Below are positions 22,023 to 32,260 of a DNA stretch of 64,000 nucleotides, piece after piece. Location: contig RPFO01000175.1 of NCBI GenBank assembly GCA_009746045.1, positions 5,066,414 to 5,130,413 on the forward strand, in the 5' to 3' direction. The notes below the pieces were generated by a model, which was not told where the DNA came from, ran no database searches, and was given only the letters and a program-made list of their open reading frames with translations. A program made the translations under genes and the position numbers. This DNA is from Mesostigma viride. Lineage: Eukaryota > Streptophyta > Mesostigmatophyceae > Mesostigmatales > Mesostigmataceae. Position 1 is the first letter of the stretch. Each line of letters starts with the position of its first letter.

Positions 22023-22026
22023 TTAA

Positions 22027-22518
22027 AGTCTCCCTCCAGATTATTGGACTTGACCTCAGGCCCTCCAGGCCCTTGAGGATTTTAAGGAACTCCGTGTGGA
22101 TGTCCCTTTTCCATACAGCAGGCACCCTAACATAGAAAGGCGTCTTGCCCTCCCACTTTTCCTGTGCCACATCTGCATCCCCCTCCAGAAATGCCCTCTT
22201 GAAGTCTACTACCACTGAGCCATAGTCCAAGCCCTTGTTGAGAAGGCCTAGAAATACACACAGCAGCAGCCTCCAAGTGTCATGCAACATGCCAGGGGTA
22301 TACAACTCCTCAGCAGTGCACTCACCAGTACCCTTGAACTCATTCAGCACTGGCCTGACATGTGGTACCTTGACCCCGTCCACCTCCTTCATCTTGATGA
22401 CAAACTTGAGCTTGAGTAGACGTCGTGCAGGAGGCAGGTCATTGACAGGTTCCACGCATTTCTTGGAGATCCAGTCCTCCCCAGATTTAATCAGACCCAG
22501 TGTGACCTGGGGACACAT
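22027..22518 (-). pseudogene. copia RT N-terminal half
   Basis: Contains LLKLKFVIKMKEVDGVK, HVRPVLNEFKG, VVVDFKRAFLEGD (first catalytic Asp) and LKGLEGLRSSPIIW, the standard copia RT fingers and palm start. It is cut at the TTAA insertion site. It overlaps the protease frame by about 30 bases, one base out of frame. Confidence 0.85.
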
Positions 22519-24499
22519 AAATGGGAGAGGACATGAGCTTCACCAGGCCTTGGTAGTTGATAGGGCTGTGTCCAGCAAGTGAGTGAGGACCAATGCCCAA
22601 ACTGCTTGGATGACTAGCAGCTGGCAATATGAGGTCATCAACCAAGGGCTCCTGCCCCTGGCACACTTGCACACGCTTAACCGTCCTGGTTACTGCACGT
22701 GATAGGTGAGTGGTCCTGAAATTAATCAGTGGGACCTGACCAGCCCCTTCCTTAGTCAGGAGAGAGGACGTGATCACTACCCCATCCTGGCATAGGAAAT
22801 TCTGCCCCAGAAGAGCAGGTCCTTGATAGCCCTCCAAGACACAAAAAGCAGTGTCCTGTCCAAGGATAGGAATGAATACCTCACCCAGTACCTTCACGTG
22901 TACCCCGCCACTGAAGTCAGACACAAACTGATAGCTGGGTTCAGTCATGCTGTACCCTGCTGCAGCCCTGGTCCCAATGATGGAAACCTGAGAATTAGTG
23001 TCTACCTCTAAGGCAGTGTCCAGCCCCAGATTGCCATGCCACCTGAGCTTGGCTACCTTGGGCTGCTTCTTGGCTCTTTGTAGAGCCCCAATCAATCCAG
23101 CCAAACTTGTCCCCCTGGGCTTGGTTAGTGCCTTGGGCTTGACAGTTGACTCCCCAGCTGTTGACCTTGCAGCCTGTTCAACAAGTACCTCTGCAACCTG
23201 GCCAGGGCTGACAGATTCCCCTGCAACAGATGTGGTCGTTGCGTCAGTGATGTCACTTGGGACCTGAAAATCCTGCAGATCCTGTGAGCCTTGTGCCTGA
23301 CTGCCCTCATTCATCAGGTTAGGCTTGACATATGACCAACTCAGCCGGTGCACATGCTTTGGTTCGTCCTCCATGCTGACCAAGCATGCGTGGCTAGCTT
23401 CATCAACCTGGGTAACCACCCCAGGACTCCAGCTACCACGTTTGCCATAAAGGCTAGGTTCCTTCCAAGCTAGGACCTTCTGACCCACTTGTGGCTCCAG
23501 CATCTTCCAACCCCGGTCCTTCTCCCTCAGCTTGGCAAAGGTGACATGTGCAGCATGTTTCCAGCCCTCCAGCACATGTGGTGGGCACAGGCCATGATAT
23601 AGACCCATTGGGCTGACAGCAACTCCATCATAGTAGAAGTTAACCCTGCTGTTCAGCTGCTGCTCCACGTTCCTCAGCCATGCACTCCTGACAAGTGCAG
23701 GTGCAGACAAGGGTACCCAGTCTTCAGAGATGATCAATTTCTTGACCTCCTGGATTGCCCTCTCGATAGCACCCTGCTGCCCATGAGCCTCCCTAGGTGT
23801 AACCAGCAACTCAGGAAGGGTAGGATCACCCTTGAGATGCTGAAACTGCATGTCCACCTGGATCCTTGTGGTAGGAAACTTGGCTCTTACATTCTGCAGG
23901 GCAGCCAGCAAGTACCTGTTCTTCATAGAAGGTAAATGCTCTAGCACCTTGTATTTCGTGTACCTGTCCACGCACACCAACAGTTGCATGCCCCTGATGT
24001 GTTGGATATCACACTGCAGATCACCAATGCTCTGAGGTAGAGCTTTGGCATGTGATTTCCTGGGCTTGTTGGAGGACAACTGGCACTTACACCGTGAGGC
24101 AGCTTGCTGACACGCCTTAAGAAGGGGTGCCCTGCCCATACGGAAGGCAAAGTTGTTTGACAGAGAAGTGGCATGCCCAAACATGTTGTGGATTCGGGCA
24201 CCCAACTCCTGGTACACAGAGGAAGCAGTCCCTGGCACAGTCAGGACTGTGCTGTCAGGTTGTCCAGCATCACCATGCTGACTTCCATCCTGTTCTGACT
24301 CAGAGCCTGAGTCACCCTGCTCATGCCCAACACCTGGACCGCCAGCAGGGACCACATGCATACCACCAGAGGCCTTCACACCCCTCTGTGGTTGTACATT
24401 GGTTTCTCTCAAAATGAGAGGTCCACCCTCGTGCCCAGCACGAGGATGCATGGGGTCAGACATTCTTACAGCTGCATCAGCTGTCAAGGACGTCTTCAT
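22487..24499 (-). CDS. copia-like integrase followed by aspartic protease (670 codons)
   Basis: Residues 1-95 are a Gly/Ser/Pro-rich leader. Residues 100-140 resemble a zinc-binding HHCC head (H104, H109, C130, C137/C139). The core has D164 (QCDIQ), D216 (QVDMQ) and E246 (AIERA), a candidate DDE triad. Residues 330-400 look like an integrase C-terminal domain. After a 100-residue linker comes a retropepsin-like domain: LEVDTNSQVSIIG (D500), then VFIPILGQ and PALLGQNF near 540-567. Known Ty1/copia elements have protease before integrase, so this order is reversed. A second element at 54.7-57.1 kb has the same order. ATG at 24499 is the first in frame; how pol is expressed relative to gag is not clear. 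Confidence 0.75.
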   Translation of the reverse strand: MKTSLTADAAVRMSDPMHPRAGHEGGPLILRETNVQPQRGVKASGGMHVVPAGGPGVGHEQGDSGSESEQDGSQHGDAGQPDSTVLTVPGTASSVYQELGARIHNMFGHATSLSNNFAFRMGRAPLLKACQQAASRCKCQLSSNKPRKSHAKALPQSIGDLQCDIQHIRGMQLLVCVDRYTKYKVLEHLPSMKNRYLLAALQNVRAKFPTTRIQVDMQFQHLKGDPTLPELLVTPREAHGQQGAIERAIQEVKKLIISEDWVPLSAPALVRSAWLRNVEQQLNSRVNFYYDGVAVSPMGLYHGLCPPHVLEGWKHAAHVTFAKLREKDRGWKMLEPQVGQKVLAWKEPSLYGKRGSWSPGVVTQVDEASHACLVSMEDEPKHVHRLSWSYVKPNLMNEGSQAQGSQDLQDFQVPSDITDATTTSVAGESVSPGQVAEVLVEQAARSTAGESTVKPKALTKPRGTSLAGLIGALQRAKKQPKVAKLRWHGNLGLDTALEVDTNSQVSIIGTRAAAGYSMTEPSYQFVSDFSGGVHVKVLGEVFIPILGQDTAFCVLEGYQGPALLGQNFLCQDGVVITSSLLTKEGAGQVPLINFRTTHLSRAVTRTVKRVQVCQGQEPLVDDLILPAASHPSSLGIGPHSLAGHSPINYQGLVKLMSSPIYVSPGHTGSD

Positions 24500-24639
24500 A
24501 GGAACCTGTACCTCTCCAGGTGACCTGGGGCCACCCTGAACCTGGAGATCACCCTCTTGTTGCCCAGATATAAAATCTGCATTGGAGCACCTGGCCTCCC
24601 CCTGGGTGAATTAAGGTGTGTAGGGGTTGCCTCAGACAG

Positions 24640-25750
24640 TCACTGCTCCTTGTTGTCTTCTTGCTGACTGCCCTTTGAAGGCTGGCCTGCCTGGGACTTG
24701 TTGTTCTTCTTCTTGTTGTTGTTATTCTTGTTGCTGCCCTGGCCCTGGGACTTCTTGAAGCTGGGACACTCCTTCTTGATGTGCCCCCACCCCTTGCACA
24801 GGTAGCATTGTATCTTTGACTTGCCCTGGCCTCCTCCCCCGTTGTCAGGCGCGTTGCCCTGCTTGGGCTTACCACCCACCCGCCTGAACACCGACTTGGA
24901 GTGTGACCTCCTGTCAGAGTCGGGTGAATGATCGCCCTTGCGCTTGTTATGGTTGCCCCTCGTCCTCCCTGGCTTCTGTCAGCCTCAGACGTCTTGGAGC
25001 CCCCTGGGCACGCCCACCTGCGTGGGTAGCCTTCACTGCTGGCACTCCTCCCTCAAACAGCTCCTCTGCCTCGAGTGCTTGTTTGATTATGACCTTGTAG
25101 GCCTTGAGGGTTGAGTGTGGGGCACACATGACCTTTAAGGAGCCACGTGTCGCCTTATCCAGCCCAGAAACCTTGAGCCAGTTGGTCAGGGCTATGTTAT
25201 CAGCAACATTAAAGCCGTGAGCCCTGCCCTCCTCAACCATTTTACAATAGTTAAGGAAGTTCTGGATCAGGTCTCCCTTGACCTCCCACCCCTGGTATTT
25301 ATCCTGCCAATGGATCCCCACTTTCTTCCTCTGATCCTCTAGCAGCTCCTTTAACTCTGCCACGTAGCTGGACCAGGCCTTGTTGGCCTTCTTACACTCT
25401 CTAGTGAGGTCCTTTATCTGATCTGTACACTTGCCAAAAGTCTGGCTACCTATCCAGATCTGGTAATAGTTTGTACCACCGTACAAACTTGGAAACCCCT
25501 CTAGCCCCTCCACAAACTCCTCAGCCTGCTTGGGCTTTGTGTCTGACGTGACAGGTTGCAGTTGATTCACAATAAGCAAACCCTGGGTAGTGAGATCATA
25601 ACCAAGAACAGCTTGTGCATTATTATTATTGTGATGAATGTTGGTAATCTCTCCGGTGACACCCACGTCATCTACGTGAGCTGTCCCGCTACCAGCACCA
25701 CCATTATTCCCACTGGCTGGGGCACCTTTGCTACGGCGCCCGTCTGCCAT
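24640..25750 (-). CDS. copia-like gag with CCHC zinc knuckle, one frame change
   Basis: Nucleocapsid/capsid precursor. The frame 24947-25750 begins MADGRRSKG and contains a mostly helical region (FLNYCKMVEEG, TNWLKVSGLDKATRGSLK) that resembles a copia capsid. The frame 24640-24891, shifted by one base, contains the zinc knuckle CYLCKGWGHIKKEC (C-x2-C-x4-H-x4-C) and an Asn/Lys-rich end. The shift lies near 24950. The stop at 24640 precedes the pol ATG at 24499, so pol is not simply fused. Confidence 0.75.
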
Positions 25751-25917
25751 TCTGCACTACAAGCTATTCAAAAACACCTCAGCAAAGCAGCAGAATAAAG
25801 TATGTACAAAGAATTGTCGCCACTGCCGCCTGCGCCGGTGTCGCCTCCGCCCCCGCGAATCGCCGTTGAAAATTCGACAAAAATGTCGACGAGTACTGGG
25901 AAAAAAAATTGGCCGAC

Positions 25918-26631
25918 TTAGTAGTCAAGGCCCCGGAAGTCGCAGTACTCATATGCGAACTCACGATCCTCCATATCCGGCGTGTGTGCCGGACCTGCGC
26001 CGGTATGTATCAAAACCGGTGTGCTCCCCGTCGCGAAAGTTGCGATGCGCCGACGCGCTACGAGGCGCAGAGGATGTGTAAAAATCGACAACAATTCCCA
26101 CCCTGCGGGAATCCACTCTCGCAAAGATGCGAGAAAAGCCACCAGGTTAATGAGAACCTGGCGTTCGCGACTGCGTACGCCGCGTGTGAGCAGCGACAGC
26201 AACGCGAGATCTTGAAATAAGTTTGTCGACACCACCGGCGCCCCCCCGTGCGTAGCGATGCCCAGTTTTGTAAATTTCTCTGGTAGCCGGTGAGTGAAGA
26301 GATGGCGTTGTCCAGCTCCTCAATGGCAGTGGTGACTTCGGTCACCGACCGCAAACCTCCCGCACCTGGACCGTAAATTGCGATAAAATGTTGCGAATCT
26401 GGTCCAATGGCGTGCGTATAGCCGGCACCAGTGCGGCAAATCGGGGTCCTCGGGGAAATCCCCGAGCAATGGATGAGCTGCGCGCTGCCGACGATGAAGT
26501 TCGTCCAGCGATATCGTGACCTCGTCAAGCAATTGCTGCCACGACGGCGCAGCCGGTCTTGGTAAAGGATCAGCCGGCGGAGCGGCTATCTCCTCATCGC
26601 CGGGAATTCGGAATTCTTCAGAATTTGGCAT
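25918..26631 (-). pseudogene. accessory frame between copia 5' LTR and gag
   Basis: Starts with ATG at 26629-26631, only 24 bases inside the LTR, reading MPNSEEFRIPGDEEI. It runs through three overlapping frames (26320-26631, then part of 26058-26528, then 25918-26235) to a stop. Total length is about 230 residues. The N-terminal part is Pro/Ala/acidic; later parts are helical and Leu-rich. No family is recognised. Typical copia elements have only a short leader here. Confidence 0.45.
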
Positions 26632-26655
26632 ATTTGGAACGAGGCGTGTAATACG

Positions 26656-27270
26656 AGTTGTATGAGAGTGAATGCCACGAATTCCGCCATGGTTCTTGCA
26701 GGAAGTTGCCTTTATTAATAACAGGAACACAGACGTAAGTCACGTCACTTCCAAGACTGCACGCAGCACAGACGACAGGGTCGCAGTGCCAAGAGAACGT
26801 GCACGCAAGAACTAGCGTCCCGGTGCGACCAAGTCACACATATAGGTTGTTAGGGACGCGTCCAAGTATTCAGCTGCACTGTCACAGCTGAACTGTCAAT
26901 CAATTGATTACACAGACTCTGGCACGCCTTTGGCGCGGAGATCTATCAATTGTCCATACGGCTAGTCCTGTGGACCTATCCGTACACTACTCAGCATCAA
27001 TTGTCTCATAGGTCCTGGCGCGCTACAGCGCGCTTACCTATCAATTGACCATCAAGTCCTGTACAAGTCCTGTCAACGTCCTGCGGACTATCAAAGTGAC
27101 ACTTGTACATCCTGTGTCCGTACGCGCCCACAGTGGCGCGCCGGGTACTGTCGGCACAGCCTAGGAAACGTCATAACTTTTACGTTCCTTAACCAAATGA
27201 GGCGTTCAAGGTGCCGTTGGAAAGAGCGTAACAATCTCTATCCATCTAACGTAAATCCTTTACGTTAACT
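26656..27270 (-). repeat. 5' LTR of copia-like element (615 bp)
   Basis: Near-identical to 17725-18341, AGTT at one end and AACT at the other. The internal border on the minus strand continues CTCGTATTACACG, which does not start with the TGG expected of a tRNA primer site. Confidence 0.9.
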
Positions 27271-27275
27271 AATAC
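27271..27275. other. target site duplication of copia element, right
   Basis: AATAC, identical to 17720-17724. Confidence 0.85.
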
Positions 27276-27829
27276 TAGAGTATAAAGGAACCTTCAACCC
27301 TATATACACAATGATAAGTCGAGCTAGGGAGGGCGCCCTAGCTTCTCCCACGTACTGCCGCAAGTGGGCAGGCCACCGAGCGCTCTCTCGACCCACAGCA
27401 TGGTGCTGGGGCGCAACACTGTGGGCACTTCAACCATGTAATGTTGTCTCCTTGATGTAATATACCATCAATAGGTAGGCTGACGCATATAGCTTATGCT
27501 ACAATTAATTAAGGTGAGGTGCATGGGCCCAAGACGTCGGCGCAAGGCCGCAAGCTGATGGCCACAAGGCGCCAGAGCTGATTGAAGGCCACTATCACGC
27601 TGTGCGCTACAATATCATTTTAAGTGCACTGTAATGCCTATAAGCTATCCCATAATCGATTTCCCCCATCGATCTAGACAACTATAATAACTAGGCATCA
27701 TCAGAGTGCTCTATCCCGGGGGAGTTCCCGGGGGGGCTTCCACAGTTTCTTGTTAATTGTCACATAAAGGTCCCCGCCCCATAAAGGTCCCCGCTTGCAT
27801 TCATGGATGGAGAATCTCATAATAGCCTC
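27276..27829. other. no gene recognised
   Basis: Intergenic-looking sequence, no frame longer than about 60 codons and no repeat matched elsewhere in the window. Confidence 0.4.
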
Positions 27830-28165
27830 AAATGATGATGTTCTCATCAGGCGTTTTATCCACACATGTCAATACATTGATGATGTCATTAATTGCTTTC
27901 GACAACGTACCTGATTTCGCAACCCATTTGTACATCACAGCTGGTCTGCCTGGCATCTACCCGCAAGCGTCCCTCACGTTAATAAAGCTCACGTCGGAGG
28001 ATACTAGTTGCAATTACCTCGATCTTAACATTACCCATAACAAGAAGGGCTGGCGTACGGCTGCCGTCTATATGATATAAGCGCAAGGCTCCTAAATATC
28101 AGCAAATTCCTTTTATTCGCTACCCCGATATTCACAGTCTCCTATCCCACACTGTCAGCAAAATA
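27830..28165 (+). pseudogene. reverse transcriptase scrap, Penelope-like type
   Basis: In one frame RRFIHTCQYIDDVINCF gives a YIDD catalytic box. A second frame (27832-28080) continues with GIYPQASLTL, SCNYLDLNI and WRTAAVYM. A third frame then reads YQQIPFIRYPDIHSLLSHTV. The order YIDD, YP-x-L-x-L, YLDL, RYP-x-IHS is that of a reverse transcriptase family common in algae and invertebrates and related to Penelope-like elements. Two frame changes make it dead. Family assignment is from memory of the motif pattern. Confidence 0.5.
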
Positions 28166-28167
28166 TT

Positions 28168-28471
28168 AATTCATTAATTAATTAAACACGTGGTCCCGTT
28201 GCATGGGGAGTCACGGAGCACCGAAGTGCTTTTGATCCCTGTGTGTGCACAACAGGAGATCGAAAGAGCAGAGACCCCCAGTCTCCTTCATGCCAAAGGC
28301 ATGCCACAGACAGCTGCATCATGATTGGGGCGCGCTACTAGCTAAAAGGACATGCTACCGATCCGGCAAACTGTGGGTGCAATAAGACCCATGTGAGCGT
28401 GGCATAACAAGTAGCGTGGGCAATTGATCTGAACATAGCCAGGGCGTAGCATGGCTGTTGTACTAGGACTA
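28168..28471 (-). repeat. non-LTR 3'-end, TTAA-tail family, full copy 2
   Basis: Closely similar to 10086-10371 and, inverted, 62094-62386. It ends on the minus strand in a TAATTAATT tail. It lies downstream of the ORF1 relic at 28622-29333. Confidence 0.75.
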
Positions 28472-28621
28472 GGCTAAGGCTATGGCTGGTTGTACACCGC
28501 GTGCGTTGGCGGCACGTGATCGACTAGGTATGCATGTTGGCACAGCTAGGCAAACATTGTAAGCATGGCTGCCTTAGCGGCAGTGACTCTAATTAATGGA
28601 TACAAGCTGGGGCTATTGCTA

Positions 28622-29333
28622 CTAGCCCGCTGGGGGCGTCCACATCTTGTGGTTGATCATCAGGTCCCCGCCCCTCCACCTTCCTAGAGACCAGTACACC
28701 TTGGGCTTCTGGGGGTCCTGCTTATGGCGGAGGTATTCCGGCCACAGGTCGCGTCGCTGCTGTTGCTGAGCGGGGGTCAGGTCGTCATCCAGAGTCCAGG
28801 TGAGGTCGTGCAACCTCTTGCGACGAGAGAGGAACCGCTGCTTATCCTCAGGGTCCGAGGGGAAGGTGAGCAGGACTGGTGGGGGAGCCGCCTTGTCCCG
28901 TGAGTGGGGAAGGCGGTGGCACCCACGCAGTTCTACCTCACCTACCAGGCCCATGAGGGTAAGAGGCTGGTTCTTGAGCTCGTCAGCTAGCAAGGGAGGT
29001 TGACGTCTCACCTGGCTTCTGGGGGAAGCGACGTAGCACCACTCGCACTCGCGGCGAGCGCGGTCGGTGACCTCCCGTTGCTGGGCCTGGCGGTGGTCCT
29101 CCAGCTCCTGGAGCTTCGTGGCGCGATGGCGTCGGTGGTGGAGGCGGTCGCTGACCGCAGCAGGTCCGCGTAGGAGAGCGGCGGGAGGTCACCAGCATCC
29201 TGCCGGGGTGGCTGAGATGCAATGGTGGCCGTCTGAGCACTCCGCTATCTTGGGGACCTGTGTGGCCGGCCTCGGTGTGGGCGGTGATGGCCTCAAGCTT
29301 CTTCATGAGCACGCCGCACTTGCCCTCCACTAA
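28622..29333 (-). pseudogene. LINE ORF1-like protein, C-terminal part
   Basis: The frame 28622-29011 includes VLLTFPSDPEDKQRFLSRRK and DDDLTPAQQQQRRDLWPEYL, then KVYWSLGRWRGGDLMIN. This pattern (a beta strand with VLLTF, then D-D-L-T-P, then a K-x-Y-W strand and a final nucleic-acid-binding strand) resembles RRM plus C-terminal domains of L1-type ORF1 proteins. Upstream, in a shifted frame (28983-29330), the coding sequence continues towards a coiled coil that is cut by the TTAA transposon at 29338. No ORF2 follows before the 3'-end repeat at 28168-28471. Confidence 0.6.
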
Positions 29334-29337
29334 TTAA

Positions 29338-31621
29338 GGGGACGGGACACCCCCGAATTTTTTGGCGCCAAAAAATTCGCGCCGGAGCCGAAGGTCACAA
29401 ATTTCACGTGCATGGTGCGCGCACCCCTTGCGGAAGTGGCCATGGCGACTGCGTTCAGGCGAAACTACCACACTAGGGCAGGCGAAATGCAAAAATTTTA
29501 CTCGAATCTAAAAGGAGATGAGTTTATGATGTTAGTTTGTGGCGGAAATCAGCTGGTTTACAATATCGCTGTTGTTTTTTTATGCCATCGGCATGGGGGG
29601 TAATCTGAATTTTTTGGTCGCGCGAAATGAAATAGAATTCATGATAGCGGCTGTAAAGTAGCGGTTTTGGGGGCTATTCTGACCTTGAAGCAGGCATTAA
29701 TATCGGTTGCATCGAATTCTAAACCGAGCTGGTGCTTTTTTCCAGATTTTCGGCCATTATCGGTAAGTAATTGTTCAGACCTGCGCAGTGCGTGTCTGAC
29801 CTGTCCATGGAAGAACCGCTGTTGTTGCGCGCCTGGGCGAGGGATTTACGAGGGCAAGGTACAGATTTGTCGCGAACGTTATCTGCTATCGGTGCTTTCT
29901 TCTATGAGCTCATCGTTCGAGGTTTTTTGCGTTCTTTTTGGGCAGTTTCCGCCAGCTAGCTCGCCGTCGCTTGCCGTTGTGTTGTCGAATACCTGGCAGC
30001 TTTAGATTGTTTTCGTTGATGTCGTGATCAGGGCCGCTTCAGTCGCAGCCTATAGCTCTTCGGGAAGGTATAAGGCATTTCATAAAACGTGTTCTGGCAA
30101 GGATGTTGTGCGTATGGACGCTTCTTGTTGTTTGAGAGTGACGCACCCTCTCCTCACAGGCCGCAGCGGCATCACAGCGCTCATGCGGTGAAGGGCCGCC
30201 AATGGTTTCTTTGCATTTTATCGTGCAGGGATGGAAGTGTTATAGTGATGATGATGTTGGAGATATTGCATTTGTGTGACTGCATGTAGATAGCTGGCAC
30301 CAATGGTTGTTTGAGCTTTCCTTTGTTATGATGATGTGACAAGACTACAATGTGCTGAGCCAACCATGGTTGACATGCATGACTGCATGCAAGCTATATA
30401 TACCATGTTCTTACTTGGTTCCTTGCCCTCCATAGTCCCAGTTTGTCATCCATGCCGGGGAGGACAGTTTAGGAGGTGTTGTTGTGTTGATTAGCTTGGT
30501 TGGCATCAACCTTACACTCTAACCTGGGAGAAACATAGGAAATGCTGCTTAGGCGTGTTAGGGCTACCATCGTCAAGGCTATGCACATATTTACAAGGCT
30601 GGCCATGCTGGAGGGATGATGAAGACATATGAGGTGCGTGGCCACCCCTTTGTACTTTATAAACATACTCTGCATGGTTTTGGTGCATGTTGGATGGCAT
30701 ATTAAGTGGCACTGTGGGGTTACTAACTTACTGAGTGGTCCTTAGCGCCTTGTCATGTGGTCATATAGGAAACCCATCAACTTGAGCATTTCTTGTCGCA
30801 ATGACCCCCACATTGAGCATGCGTTGCCGTCAGCGTGCAAGAGTTGATTATGTGTGCTTTGGTCAGTTTGCAGATGTCTTTGATGAAGAAGGAGGTGCTA
30901 GTGTGGCTAAATGGTTACTCTAATTTCCTTGTAGCGTCTACATGGGTGGCCGTCTTGGAATGGTTGTAACTTGGGCAGTTCTTGTCAGAATGGCGTCAAA
31001 CCTTGAACATAGGAGGTACCATATGTGCAGAGAATGGTAGTATGTGGTTTGGCCAGTTTTCATGAGGCTTAGATGTATAAAGGGGTGTTAGTGTGGTTAA
31101 ATACTAGCTAAAACCTCCCTTAGCTTCGTCACAGGTGGCAATCTAGGAATATCCATCAAATAGGGCTGCGCTTGTCAGAATGACCTGAAAATTTGGGGCT
31201 GCATGACCCCCCTCTCTAGTATTTGAAAATATAAGATATGGCATGATTCCATGTGTTTATGATTTGTTTTATTTTTTTTGGTGAAAAAAAGTACCCTTTT
31301 TGCGGGAAAATCCATCAATGTGTCTAAACATCATTGTTTTGTGCTCAAAATTAGGCAGACTTTCTCAAAAGTGGGGGAACTATACGGAAATATATGATTT
31401 GGTCCAAATATGTTTGCCCATTGTCCTAGGGAAAATATGCCAAAAGTAGCGTCTTTTTCTATTTTTAGCGCGTAACCGGCATCTGGTGGGGGCTAGTACC
31501 CCCCCCAAGTGGTTGGAATTTTTTTTTTAATCATATTTATGGTCCCCAATCATAGTTGGATTTTTAGCACATGCATAGGTATGGTTTCCAGAAAAGTGCC
31601 CTTTAGGGGTGTCCCCTCCCC
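29338..31621. mobile_element. 2.3 kb non-autonomous DNA transposon, TTAA target site
   Basis: Ends are GGGGACGGGACACCCC and the inverted GGGGAGGGGACACCCC (one mismatch), flanked by TTAA at 29334-29337 and 31622-31625. The inside is AT-rich and has no frame above about 115 codons or transposase motif. Near both ends, short T/A runs and GGCGCCAAAAAATT-type sequence occur. Ends differ from those of the other TTAA element (20307-22022), so they are different families. LINE ORF1 coding sequence is recognisable on both sides. Confidence 0.8.
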
Positions 31622-31625
31622 TTAA

Positions 31626-32120
31626 GGCGAGAGACAAGTGCAGCATGCGTTTCCGAAGCTTGCGCCGCGGTGTGCAGCGACGGTCGTGAACTGGGGCTGG
31701 AGCTTGTGGACGACCTTGGTTTCCACATTGGAGACCCGGGCCTCCACCGTGTTGAGCGTCGTGTTCAGCGATGTCAGCTTCTCCGCCAGCGGCCACCTAG
31801 GTCATGTGCTCCGGCCTCCGGCACTGCGCGGATGTCATCCTTGCAGAGGGAGGGGGCCGATGGGGCCGGCTGCATGCCGGCTGCTTGGGGGCTGGGGTGC
31901 GGAGCGCTCGGCCGATGTCGCCGAGCCGGCTGAGCTGGTAGTGGCTGGTCAAGATAAACAGGCGTTGGCTTGGTTCGTCAATTAGGTGTAGAGCCAGGAC
32001 GTGTGGCGGTAGTCGATAGCCGCCCCGGCCCCCCTTCTGGGGCACGAAGAGCTTCCGTTCCTGTGCGAGGAACTGGAGGACCTCGACGACTTCCTGCGGC
32101 CGGCGACACTCCCCTGCCAC
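31626..32120 (-). pseudogene. LINE ORF1-like protein, N-terminal part with coiled coil
   Basis: The frame 31797-32120 begins MAGECRRPQEVVEVLQFLAQ and includes VPQKGGRGGYRLPPHV, resembling an N-terminal domain. A shifted frame then gives LAEKLTSLNTTLNTVEARVS, a heptad-like coiled coil as in ORF1 trimers. It is cut by the TTAA transposon; the remainder is 28622-29333. Confidence 0.5.
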
Positions 32121-32260
32121 TTGAGGAGCTAGGGAGAACGCTCTGTCGCCGGGCAGGAACTAGTTTGCTCCATTTGTGGCGGTCGTCAGGCATGGTTTCT
32201 TGGGCTCAGGCGAGGCGCTTGGCGATGGGTCTGCTGGCGATGGGTTGGCGAGCCCAGGCA

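Larger units (their letters stand above)
17725..27270 (-). mobile_element. Ty1/copia-like LTR retrotransposon with INT before PR
   Basis: A 9.5 kb element on the minus strand with 5' LTR 26656-27270, accessory frame, gag with CCHC knuckle, integrase, aspartic protease, reverse transcriptase, RNase H, polypurine tract and 3' LTR 17725-18341, flanked by AATAC duplications. The LTRs differ by eye only by two single-base indels, implying recent insertion. RT motifs and the position of RNase H at the 3' end place it with Ty1/copia, but integrase lies upstream of protease. A 1.7 kb DNA transposon (20307-22022) splits the RT. Several single-base frame changes exist. Confidence 0.9.

Noticed and set aside
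26640-26656. Standard tRNA primer binding site in the copia-like element
   Set aside because: The sequence next to the 5' LTR does not begin with TGG and matches no initiator tRNA end I know.
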